The translations under genes and the position numbers were made by a program. A stretch of 64,000 bases of DNA from Haloarcula rubripromontorii (GTDB taxonomy: Archaea; Halobacteriota; Halobacteria; Halobacteriales; Haloarculaceae). The stretch is taken from positions 124,001 through 188,000 of the forward strand of contig NZ_LIUF01000003.1 in assembly GCF_001280425.1 (NCBI RefSeq), written 5' to 3'. Positions within the stretch are counted from its first letter, which is position 1, and every line of letters begins with the position of its first letter. Of this stretch, positions 1-6,631 are shown one piece after another. Under the pieces are notes generated by a model. It made no database searches. It saw only the letters and a list, made by a program, of their open reading frames with translations, and was not told the DNA's origin.

Positions 1-111
1 AATCAGTGCCAGTGGGGCGTATCCGTCCTGATAGACAGTGTAGAGATAGTACGCAAATGTGAGGAAGATTAGCACGGTCCCGACAACAATCCCCTCAATT
101 GCTGCATCCAT
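1..111 (-). CDS. Small membrane protein, C-terminus outside window
   Basis: The reading frame opens with ATG at 111 and runs off the left edge, giving 37 residues. It has a short acidic N-terminus (MDAAIEG), one hydrophobic helix at about residues 8-24, then a polar tail with a YQDGY motif. The layout resembles the neighbouring 51-residue protein (208-363), which has a helix followed by HREGY, so the two may be diverged paralogs. An AT-rich stretch (TATTATT, about 132-138) lies roughly 25 bp before the ATG and suggests a leaderless transcript of its own. I do not recognise a function. Confidence 0.55.
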   Translation of the reverse strand, partial: MDAAIEGIVVGTVLIFLTFAYYLYTVYQDGYAPLALI

Positions 112-207
112 ATTCACCGATACACGTACTGGAATAATAGGTGTTAGGGTGGGAAACGATAGTCGCAACGACCTGGAGAGGCACCCTCAAAACTCGTTTA
201 CACAGGA

Positions 208-363
208 TTAGCGTTCGATGAGTTCGCCTTTCTTGACCAGCTTCGGGATGCTGTATCCCTCCCGATGCCACTTGATTAGCATCACTGCATAAATGACGAA
301 TACTAAACAGATACCAATCATGGCCTCCAAGAGCTCAGTCGTCACCTCAAGGCCAAGGGCCAT
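208..363 (-). CDS. Small single-span membrane protein (51 aa)
   Basis: The ATG at 363 gives a 51-residue protein. An acidic N-terminus (EVTTELLEA) is followed by one transmembrane helix at about residues 15-33 and a basic tail (KWHREGY, KLVKKGELIER), so the C-terminus is probably cytoplasmic. A longer upstream extension of this frame is low-complexity and has no hydrophobic or conserved character, so I chose the internal start. It resembles the partial protein at 1-111 in size and in the helix-then-GY layout. It sits in the accessory region left of tRNA-Pro. Function unknown. Confidence 0.55.
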   Translation of the reverse strand: MALGLEVTTELLEAMIGICLVFVIYAVMLIKWHREGYSIPKLVKKGELIER

Positions 364-565
364 ACTGAACAGTGGTGGCGGCCGAATCTTAGAACTTCGG
401 GTGAGTGGTCGGTGACCGACGGTATCTGGCCCGTTGTGGCAGGGCTGTGGGTCACCGTGATACCCATCAATGCTATCAGTGGACTGTTCAGGGTAACCTT
501 CTGACAACCCCTTCATTTCTCCTGGTTCATCTGGAGTCTGCGGTACGTAGCGGTGTGTATTTTTG

Positions 566-611
566 CGCCCCGCATGGGGCGTGGCCTTAGCCACACCTCT
601 GTTCGGTGTGG
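566..611. other. Cluster of perfect hairpins, two of them mutually exclusive
   Basis: Three perfect inverted repeats lie back to back. CGCCCC/GGGGCG occupies 566-571 and 576-581 with a 4-nt loop. GTGGC/GCCAC occupies 581-585 and 590-594. CCACACC/GGTGTGG occupies 591-597 and 605-611. The second and third share bases 591-594 and cannot form together. They lie 55 to 100 bp before the start at 666, where a leader could be. The rest of 364-665 shows no convincing gene. Confidence 0.4.
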
Positions 612-665
612 GACCGCTGGCTCCGCGACATTGAATATCTTGCAATTGGTTGGCTTGGATAGAAT

Positions 666-1055
666 ATGGTATCACCATCTTATTCGTGGGATGAGACGGA
701 CTACGGGTATGAACTGGACAACAAACGGATCTCCGTGGATGAGATGAAGATGGAAAGATGGGATACCGGAGAGAGGATCGAGACGACAGCGTTCAATGTG
801 CAGGTACGGATCGGCACACCGGGGTACGCCAGTCCGAAGGATGTCTTGGCCTACGAGGACCCGAAGCCGGCATGGGAGGCAGCCAATATTCTAACACATT
901 TCCTCGAAGAGTGGGGAAAAATGGGCCTGAGCGAACTTCAGAACACGCCGTCTGGGGACTCTCTCCCGACTGGACTGGCTGAAGACGACCCGATAGATCT
1001 GTTTGAGGCATCACTCGGGTACAATGACTTCAAACTCAAGCGTGCGCTACCGTAA
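666..1055 (+). CDS. Hypothetical acidic protein (129 aa)
   Basis: An open frame of 129 residues starts with MVSPSYSWDETDYGYELDN. It is acidic, as expected for a halophile cytosolic protein, and has no signal peptide, membrane helix or cysteine motif. The composition is far more protein-like than the overlapping frames. The middle (residues 43-75) contains VQVRIGTPGYASPKDVLAYEDPKPAWEAA with alternating hydrophobic residues, suggesting a small alpha/beta fold. It stands alone between the small membrane proteins and the cassette at 1512-5117. I do not recognise it. In-frame ATGs at 744 or 750 are possible alternative starts. Confidence 0.5.
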   Translation: MVSPSYSWDETDYGYELDNKRISVDEMKMERWDTGERIETTAFNVQVRIGTPGYASPKDVLAYEDPKPAWEAANILTHFLEEWGKMGLSELQNTPSGDSLPTGLAEDDPIDLFEASLGYNDFKLKRALP

Positions 1056-1511
1056 GAGCCGATAGGGTATCTTTTCCTCGGTTGCTCATGGGCCACTATC
1101 CTGCCGTAGCGTTCGTCTATCCATCCAGCACGCTCTTTCAGCCGATGACACAAGTGCGGGAGCGCGGCGAGCGCTATGCGAGCCGCGCAATTGGATGGGA
1201 GCCGCTTACGGGCAACTACCGTAGGGACACATAGGGTGCGGGCGGCCCGACACCGAACCCCTACGCCGGCGTGAGACGGTGAGAGACGGGGTAGAAAGCC
1301 AGAGCTGGCCGATAGAAATGGCCGAACACTGGCTGAAAACTGGGCCAGTGAGACGCAATTACCCAGATGCGAGAGAAAATACCGCTACAGATAGCTGTGA
1401 AACATAGAACTATCAGCTACAGACTACGTTAGGCGGGTTGAACGAGTGGAAAAAACAATCGCTGACGAGTGCTACAGCTACAGAACCGGCGACCACGTCG
1501 CCCGAGTGAGG
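1056..1511. other. Intergenic stretch with two hairpins, no convincing gene
   Basis: This 456-bp stretch separates two convergent genes. It holds perfect inverted repeats GCGCGGC/GCCGCGC (1162-1168, 1182-1188) and CACTGGC/GCCAGTG (1327-1333, 1344-1350, loop 10). Short frames here, such as a roughly 48-codon frame from 1088, have no recognisable features. The hairpins may act at the 3' ends of the flanking transcripts. Confidence 0.35.
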
Positions 1512-3227
1512 CTAACCGAAGAACTCGGGGTACGGGTCAGTGCGTATTTGGACGTGTTCGGGGTCGATGTACTGCTGGTCGAGCGCACGACCCAGCTGCG
1601 AACCGTCAAGCAGGACTTCGCGGAACAACCGCCAGCGCTCCTCGTCGCGATCGACATCCGTCGAGTCGTCGCCGTCGTGATCGTCGCCCCTGTCGTCGAC
1701 GTCGTCAGCTGATTCGTTCTCCGCCGTATCGCGCTCCTGCCGGCGCTTACGGCGTTCCTTACCGACCTGACGGATATCGTCGAGGCCACGGTCAGGATGG
1801 ACCTGCTGAAGCGCCTCGGTGGCGTTCAGTCGAAGTTCCTCGTTGTGGTAGACAACGATGCGCGGGTACGTCACTCGCAACAGGATATCCATCGACTCCA
1901 GTTCCTGGACGACCTCGCGGACATAGTCGTAACTGAAGCCAGTGATCTCCTCCAGCGTCTCGTAGCTACACCCCTCCGTGACGGCGACCGTCCAGAGAAT
2001 ATCCCACTTCGCCGCTGACAGACTCTCGTAGGTCGTTTTGAGGATCTTCCGTTCGCGCTCTTCGTTGGCCTCTTCCATCGCCTGCCGCCAGCCGGTCGGA
2101 ACGATCACGTCGACCATCTCGCGGTCGTCAGGCTCGTAGTAGTCGTCCTCGCGGAGATCGGGTAGCCCGACGCCGGACCGAATAGCGAATGTCGACACCA
2201 TCTGTCGAAGCGTCGCTCGGAGTACGGTCCACTCGTCGGCGTGGGGCAGCTTCGTGTCGTTGTCTGTTCCGGAAAAGAACGCTTCGAGCTTCGGGTTGCG
2301 AAGGCGCTTGTCGGCTGGATTCCCGCTGACACGATAGACTTTCAATCCGAGGTTGTAGCCTCCACGAGACGCGTGACCGGCGAATCCAATACGGTTCCAC
2401 ATATCCGATACGACGCGCTCTTCAACGTGTTTCCCGCCGCTGTACTTACCACCACCCGACGCGTCGCCGTCGCCACCGTGCTCGACGAGCGTCCGGGCGC
2501 TCCGGAGTTTGTTCGCGACGACGCTCATGAACTCCTCCGTGAAGCGATGATGAACCTCGCCCTTCCAGACACGCCAGGACTCGCGGTTGATGGTCGACCA
2601 GTCCGGGCGATCCTTTCCGAGCGCTTCAAGCGCGGCGTTGGTAACCGTAATCGTCCGCGTGAGCGTCTCCTGGGAGCCTGCATAGGTGGTCTGCGTCCGG
2701 AACTTGGTTCCCTCACCGTACTGACAGACGAGGTGGTCGCCGCTCTTGTAGACGAGATCCTCGTCCTGTGGCTGGACCCACGTCTGGAAACTGACGGGAG
2801 CTCGAAGGCTACTGTCGAGTTCGTCATCTTCAGAGTCGTAGCGCATCACTTGGATCGAGTACTCGTAGCGGACGCTTCCGGTAATTTCCCGGCCGTTGGC
2901 CTCCGTCCCCACTTTCCAGGGCTTCGACTTCACCACGAGATGGCACGGATAGTCGTCGTGCAACCAGTCCCAGCGCTGGTGCACGTCTTCGAGCAAGACG
3001 TATGGCTCGTTGTCCGGGTCTTCGACACGCTCGCGCCAGCCCTCCCAGAGACGCCGGTAGGCAGACCTGTCGTCAAGGTCGTTCAGGACGATCTCGGTTC
3101 CGTGGCCGTGGCTGATGGGGTCCGGATAGTCCAGCACATCGTATTCTCCGGAGCTGGTGATGTCGTCGTCACGTCCGTCGAACGATTCGATATCGGGGGA
3201 TGGAGTCGTTGCGTGGGCAGAACTCAT
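1512..3227 (-). CDS. Haloarchaeal island protein, DUF7845-like, with C-terminal winged helix
   Basis: This 571-residue acidic protein is the last and largest gene of the seven-gene minus-strand cassette. Its ATG overlaps the upstream stop (ATGA at 3224-3227). The N-terminal two thirds contain paired YEYSIQV and SFQTWVQP-type strands of unknown function. Residues about 400-470 look like a winged helix: a TTYESLSAAKWDILWTVAVTEG helix, then YETLEEITGFSYDYVREVVQELESM. An Asp-rich linker (DDVDDRGDDHDGDD) and a conserved-looking tail follow. From memory it matches the DUF7845 family found in haloarchaeal integrated elements and proviruses. DNA binding is inferred from the helix-turn-helix pattern only. 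Confidence 0.75.
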   Translation of the reverse strand: MSSAHATTPSPDIESFDGRDDDITSSGEYDVLDYPDPISHGHGTEIVLNDLDDRSAYRRLWEGWRERVEDPDNEPYVLLEDVHQRWDWLHDDYPCHLVVKSKPWKVGTEANGREITGSVRYEYSIQVMRYDSEDDELDSSLRAPVSFQTWVQPQDEDLVYKSGDHLVCQYGEGTKFRTQTTYAGSQETLTRTITVTNAALEALGKDRPDWSTINRESWRVWKGEVHHRFTEEFMSVVANKLRSARTLVEHGGDGDASGGGKYSGGKHVEERVVSDMWNRIGFAGHASRGGYNLGLKVYRVSGNPADKRLRNPKLEAFFSGTDNDTKLPHADEWTVLRATLRQMVSTFAIRSGVGLPDLREDDYYEPDDREMVDVIVPTGWRQAMEEANEERERKILKTTYESLSAAKWDILWTVAVTEGCSYETLEEITGFSYDYVREVVQELESMDILLRVTYPRIVVYHNEELRLNATEALQQVHPDRGLDDIRQVGKERRKRRQERDTAENESADDVDDRGDDHDGDDSTDVDRDEERWRLFREVLLDGSQLGRALDQQYIDPEHVQIRTDPYPEFFG

Positions 3228-3589
3228 AGTTCAGAATCGAGCGCGGCCTCGTGGACCGGGTCGGGAACAGCAACTGCAATCACTTCGCCGTCGATCTCCG
3301 CGTCGACGGGCACGAACGACTCCGGAGCGAGTGCGACCGGTGCGGGGAGAACGAACTCGGCGGCCCGGTGTCGGTCACAGCGATACCCAAAGACAGGTAT
3401 TTCGTCACCAACTGCGGCGAGTACATCGTGGTCGAGGAGGACGTCGGCAGGTATCTGCGGTGTCCCGACCGACTCCTTACACCCGCGGCCACACACGGGG
3501 CAGAATGCCTCGTCCTCGTGGTCCGGAACGTCAGGTGATCGGACACACACGCGGTGGCTTACAGCCGGCGTTCGGGCGGAGAGCGTCAC
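3224..3589 (-). CDS. Cassette protein with N-terminal CPVC zinc motif (121 aa)
   Basis: The GTG start at 3589 overlaps the TAG of the upstream gene, and the TGA at the other end overlaps the next ATG. This overlap is the main reason to believe the frame. The protein has a possible metal site: CPVCGRGC at about residues 30-37 and C-D-R-H at about 90. Between these lies a region rich in Asp, Glu and Val. It has no membrane helix. I do not recognise a family. Its position suggests it is co-translated with the DUF7845-like protein. Confidence 0.6.
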   Translation of the reverse strand: MTLSARTPAVSHRVCVRSPDVPDHEDEAFCPVCGRGCKESVGTPQIPADVLLDHDVLAAVGDEIPVFGYRCDRHRAAEFVLPAPVALAPESFVPVDAEIDGEVIAVAVPDPVHEAALDSEL

Positions 3590-4116
3590 TACTGTTCACC
3601 CCCGTCAGTCGCGAACGCACCGAGCGTCGAGGCCTCAGTCCGGGCACTCGTCTCGTCAGTATCGACGCCGCCGGCCTGATGGCTGTCGACGAGCCGCTGA
3701 GCCGCGGCCTGGTCGCGTTCCCGCAGGTCCTCGGGCGTGACCGCAGCCTCGTCGTCACAGCACTCACACGGCCGACGGGGGCCACAGGGGAGCCGGTCTG
3801 GTCGCTCGCCGTGGAGGTCAAGCCACTCCTCGCGCTGGTCGAGGCGCTGCATGACCTTCGCCCGTGGCTTCGAGAGCGGGTTGCGCGCTTGATCGGCAAA
3901 GCGGTCGTTTGCGAGTTTCTTCTCGACGCCTCGCCAGGCACGAATCCGCTCGATGCTGTCGATCCCGTCGATAAGCGAGAAGACCAGCTTGCGACGGGCC
4001 GAGTGCGACAGCAGGTCCTGGTCCAGCCACCGTGCGGGGTCCTCGCCGATATCGTCTGCAAGCCGGGGACAGCGCAGCCGCTCGCGACGGTCGCCCGCCT
4101 GGTTCTCTGACGGCAT
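3589..4116 (-). CDS. Cassette protein with CxxxxCxCC cluster (175 aa)
   Basis: The ATG at 4116 overlaps the TAA of the small gene before it (TAATG), and its own TAG overlaps the next GTG. The first half is a helical basic-acidic region (RRKLVFSLIDGIDSIERIRAWRGVEKKL). The middle carries a cysteine cluster CGPRRPCECC at about residues 111-120, followed by helical EDLRERDQAAAQRLVDSH. This resembles small haloarchaeal proviral proteins, but I cannot name a family. A zinc-binding or nucleic-acid-binding role would be a guess. Confidence 0.6.
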   Translation of the reverse strand: MPSENQAGDRRERLRCPRLADDIGEDPARWLDQDLLSHSARRKLVFSLIDGIDSIERIRAWRGVEKKLANDRFADQARNPLSKPRAKVMQRLDQREEWLDLHGERPDRLPCGPRRPCECCDDEAAVTPEDLRERDQAAAQRLVDSHQAGGVDTDETSARTEASTLGAFATDGGEQ

Positions 4117-4256
4117 TACGCATCGTCACCCCCGAAGCCGATTCGCCAGAACTGCGAGAAGTGCTCGCGACGGGTCCAGGGCTTGACGCTCGCGCTGCCA
4201 CCGCCGTAGGCCCAGACAGTCGCGCCCAGCAGGTGCTCGCGGGCGATACTACGCAC
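4116..4256 (-). CDS. 46-residue cassette protein, Trp-rich
   Basis: A GTG start at 4256 overlaps the end of the upstream gene (stop at 4249-4251) in another frame, and the TAA overlaps the next ATG at 4116. The protein begins VRSIAREHLLGATVWAYGGG. It continues with KPWTRREHFSQFWRIGFGGDDA, so it has three Trp residues and a basic centre. The exact fit between two overlapping neighbours is the support; there is no homology that I recognise. It is too short for most automatic gene callers. Confidence 0.5.
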   Translation of the reverse strand: MRSIAREHLLGATVWAYGGGSASVKPWTRREHFSQFWRIGFGGDDA

Positions 4257-4662
4257 CGGACTCACCTCCCGTCAGGTCCTCGTCGGCACGGAACAGTCGC
4301 GAGGAGTCCTTCCCCGTGGAGCAGCGCGGACAGAGTTCGTCGGTAGCGGGTTCCCCCTCTTCGTCGGGCTGGTTAGGGCGAAGGTATCGATAACGCTTCT
4401 CGGTCAGCGTCTCCTGGCCGCACCCGTCGCAGGTGAAAATGACGGGCCGTCCGCCGTCAGGCCGGGCACGGTTTTCACGGTTCGCTCGCGCCCGAACGCG
4501 GTTGGCCTGCCGGGGCTGGAACTCACAGAAGTGCCGCCAGATGAGTTGCCACTGCCGTTCGCAGGGGCCACACATCTCGCGGGTCTCGCCGTCGGGCCAG
4601 CGCATTCGGCAGGTCCGGTCAACAGCGCCACAGGACTCACACACGTCGTCGTGTGAGACCAT
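4249..4662 (-). CDS. Three-zinc-motif cassette protein (137 aa)
   Basis: The ATG at 4662 abuts the stop of the gene before it. Three cysteine pairs are clear: CESCGAVDRTCRM near residues 8-18, CGPCERQW near 31-34, and CDGCGQE near 79-82, matched by CPRC near 112-115. A basic linker (RQANRVRARANRENRAR) joins the halves. This looks like two zinc ribbons and suggests nucleic-acid binding. It is not a family I can name. It belongs to the same overlapping cassette. Confidence 0.6.
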   Translation of the reverse strand: MVSHDDVCESCGAVDRTCRMRWPDGETREMCGPCERQWQLIWRHFCEFQPRQANRVRARANRENRARPDGGRPVIFTCDGCGQETLTEKRYRYLRPNQPDEEGEPATDELCPRCSTGKDSSRLFRADEDLTGGESGA

Positions 4663-5001
4663 CTACGCGTCACCTCCTTCCTGGTCCCACTCGAACTCGT
4701 GGTCGAGCGACGCGTCGGGCTGTGCGAGCTTGGCAGCGAGGTTCTCCTCAGGATAGTCGTGGTCGCCGAAGGCGGACGTGTCGGCGTCGTCGCCGGTGTC
4801 GATGCTTCGGTGTAGCTTCGTGCCGTTTTTTGTCGTGTAGAGGAACGTCTCGACGTCTTTCTCCTCAACAGTGTCCCAGTCGTCCGGGAAGCACTGTCCA
4901 CAGAAGTCGAAGCCCTCGACGCGTGGGGAGTCGGCCGGGAGCGGCTGCCAGCGCCCATTGGCCGCGCATGGAACTTCTAGCGTGACCGTGGCCCCGCTCA
5001 T
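4663..5001 (-). CDS. Cassette hypothetical protein (112 aa)
   Basis: I placed the start at the ATG at 5001 (MSGATVTLEVPC), because it overlaps the TGA of the 39-residue gene before it (ATGA, 4998-5001). The longer frame upstream would read through that gene in another frame. The protein has CAANG, then FDFCGQCFPDDWDTVEEKDVETFLYTT, giving a CxxC pair near residues 34-37. An acidic tail ends HEFEWDQEGGDA. It could be a small zinc-binding protein; no family recognised. Confidence 0.6.
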   Translation of the reverse strand: MSGATVTLEVPCAANGRWQPLPADSPRVEGFDFCGQCFPDDWDTVEEKDVETFLYTTKNGTKLHRSIDTGDDADTSAFGDHDYPEENLAAKLAQPDASLDHEFEWDQEGGDA

Positions 5002-5117
5002 GGCCGACACCTCCCGTTTTCGAGGGCGACGCAATCCTGCTCGTTTTCGATGAGAGGGAAGCCACAGAACTCGCAGATGAGCGGACTTTTTTCCGGGGTG
5101 GAAGCGTCCAAACTCAT
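4998..5117 (-). CDS. 39-residue zinc-finger-like protein, first gene of cassette
   Basis: The ATG at 5117 opens a 39-residue frame MSLDASTPEKSPLICEFCGF. It continues PLIENEQDCVALENGRCRP and ends in a TGA that overlaps the next ATG. Four cysteines (C15, C18, C29, C37) could hold one zinc. It is the promoter-proximal gene of the seven-gene run. A 7-bp perfect inverted repeat lies 32 bp upstream, at 5149-5170. Confidence 0.55.
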   Translation of the reverse strand: MSLDASTPEKSPLICEFCGFPLIENEQDCVALENGRCRP

Positions 5118-5148
5118 GCGGCCCACCCCACACTTAAACGAGGGTGTT

Positions 5149-5170
5149 CTATTCGCCTCGGTACGAATAG
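5149..5170. promoter_or_regulatory. Operator-like inverted repeat before the cassette
   Basis: CTATTCG at 5149-5155 is matched by CGAATAG at 5164-5170, with an 8-bp spacer. A second repeat, TAGCG/CGCTA, lies at 5180-5184 and 5188-5192. Both sit between the tRNA and the first cassette gene on the minus strand, where a repressor of the island would bind. A CTTAAA-like box lies at 5133-5138, but its spacing to the ATG (about 19 bp) is short for a leaderless promoter. Confidence 0.4.
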
Positions 5171-5227
5171 TAATTTGGTTAGCGTAGCGCTATACTGCTC
5201 GTAATCTTGATCCGGGTAGAATTGTAG

Positions 5228-5298
5228 TGGGACCGCCGAGATTCGAACTCAGGTCCGACGCACCCCATGCGCCGAGGATACCGCTACCCCACGGTCCC
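5228..5298 (-). tRNA. tRNA-Pro(GGG)
   Basis: The minus strand folds as a tRNA. The 5' acceptor GGGACCG (5298-5292) pairs with CGGTCCC (5235-5229), with discriminator A at 5228. The anticodon stem GGCGC/GCGTC encloses the loop ATGGGGT, so the anticodon is GGG (proline), and A32-U38 fits tRNA-Pro. The T arm has the GTTCGAATC loop. The 3' CCA is not encoded. The 3' end faces the accessory cassette, the usual orientation for an element integrated at a tRNA. Confidence 0.95.
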
Positions 5299-5319
5299 GC
5301 ACTCTGGGAGAGGTGGGTG

Positions 5320-5329
5320 TTTTAATTAA
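5320..5329 (-). promoter_or_regulatory. Box A of tRNA-Pro
   Basis: TTAATTAAAA on the minus strand is centred about 27 bp before the mature 5' end at 5298. This is standard archaeal box A spacing for a transcript starting close to the tRNA. Confidence 0.6.
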
Positions 5330-5394
5330 GAGCTTCGCTTTGATGACGAGAGTGCCAGCCCGTGACGGGGAAGCGAAGTGGCGGAGCAGGCTGG

Positions 5395-6480
5395 TTACTC
5401 GGCGACTTCGGTACCGGGGCTTTCGATGGTGACATCGGTAAGTGACCAGCCTTCGGTCGCAGACCGGGCATCGACACCGATAGCATTCTTTGCCGCGGTC
5501 ACGGAGATAGTCGACTCAGAGACAGTCCACGAGGCGTTCGTCTTGATGGCGTGGATTCCCTGCTGTCGGCTCTCGATAGTCGTATTTTGGATGGTCCACA
5601 CACCGGTCGTACGAGCAGTGAAGACCCCAATATCTCGGGTTTCGAGCGTGGTATCTTCGAGTGTCCAAGCGCCAGTCGAAAAGGCGGTCACAAGGCCGGT
5701 GTCGCTCTGTGTGACCGTCAGGTCGGTGACCGTCCAGTTACCTTCGCTGTTAATAGCTTTGACGCCCGTATCGCTTCGGCGGACCTCCGTGTTCTGGACC
5801 GTCCAGTCGCCAGTCGTACTGGATGCGTCGACGCCGTCAGCACCGGATCGGTCGACGACCACCGCTTCGACCGTCCAGTCGCCCGTAGACCCACGGACAT
5901 CAGCGCCGTCGCCACCGACATCGACGAAGCGGGTATCGCGAATCGTCCAGTCGCCGCTGGTGCCGCGGGCGAACACGCCGCTGTAGGTCGTGCTGGCGAC
6001 GGCGGCGTCCTCGATAGTCCAGTCTCCAGTCGTGTTGGGCGCGTAGACGCCGACATCGGCGGCGATGACAGTCGTCTCAGTGACCGTCCAGTCGCCGCTG
6101 GTTCCGTTGGCCGCGAGACCGAAGCGGTAGTTCCGCACGGTGAATCCGGTGACGTTCGCTTCGGCTGTGCCGGCCAGCGTGACGCCGGTCCCGTTGACGA
6201 ACCGCGACCCGTCCAGTATCGCCCGGTCAGGTGCGACGAGGGTAATACTCTCGTTGATCCGGATCTCCTCACGGTAGATGCCCGGCCTGACTTCGACGGT
6301 GTCACCGCTATCAGCGGCGTCCACGGCGGCCTGTATCGACCGGTAATCGGCACTCCCGGATTTGTCGACGGTCACTGTCTCCGCTGCTGTCTGGGTCCCA
6401 GCCACGCCGGCTGGCATGACAGCCAGTGTCAGCAGTATCGACAACAGGAGGGCAGTTAGCCTCGGACGCGTGTTTCTCAT
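5395..6480 (-). CDS. Secreted parallel beta-helix protein with GDWT repeats
   Basis: 361 residues. A Sec-type signal peptide at the N-terminus (RPRLTALLLSILLTLAVMPAGVAG) precedes a pectin-lyase-like start (VDKSGSADYRSIQAAVDAADSGDTVEVRPGIY). From about residue 128 to the end there are about ten repeats of 23-24 residues with the core (S/T)-T/S-G-(D/N/A)-W-T-(V/I), with Trp at about 131, 154, 178, 202 and 226. Each repeat would form one coil of a right-handed beta-helix. No membrane anchor is visible, so the protein is probably secreted or cell-wall bound. No catalytic residues are evident; it resembles NosD/PbH1 proteins in fold only. Confidence 0.8.
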   Translation of the reverse strand: MRNTRPRLTALLLSILLTLAVMPAGVAGTQTAAETVTVDKSGSADYRSIQAAVDAADSGDTVEVRPGIYREEIRINESITLVAPDRAILDGSRFVNGTGVTLAGTAEANVTGFTVRNYRFGLAANGTSGDWTVTETTVIAADVGVYAPNTTGDWTIEDAAVASTTYSGVFARGTSGDWTIRDTRFVDVGGDGADVRGSTGDWTVEAVVVDRSGADGVDASSTTGDWTVQNTEVRRSDTGVKAINSEGNWTVTDLTVTQSDTGLVTAFSTGAWTLEDTTLETRDIGVFTARTTGVWTIQNTTIESRQQGIHAIKTNASWTVSESTISVTAAKNAIGVDARSATEGWSLTDVTIESPGTEVAE

Positions 6481-6631
6481 AGTTAGGGTGATAGGGGGCG
6501 AATAGATGTAAACCGTAGTGTTCGTTCACCCGTCGCCGGCAGTACGCTGCAGTACAGCTGGAAGTACCGGCGACGCACGCGGCGGCGCGGCCCGCGAAAG
6601 CGTTATCGGCCGGACCGGCGAACCCCGGAGT

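Noticed and set aside
405-590. Plus-strand 61-codon frame
   Set aside because: No start signal or protein-like pattern; it lies across the divergent region and its hairpins.
1088-1240. Short plus-strand frame starting MGHYPAVAF
   Set aside because: About 48 codons with no motif, no promoter and no conserved context; it overlaps the inverted repeat at 1162-1188.
2241-4110. Two long plus-strand frames (2241-3740 and 3157-4110)
   Set aside because: They are antisense to the overlapping cassette genes and are open only because of high GC in this codon position; amino acid content is Arg/Ala/Pro-biased.
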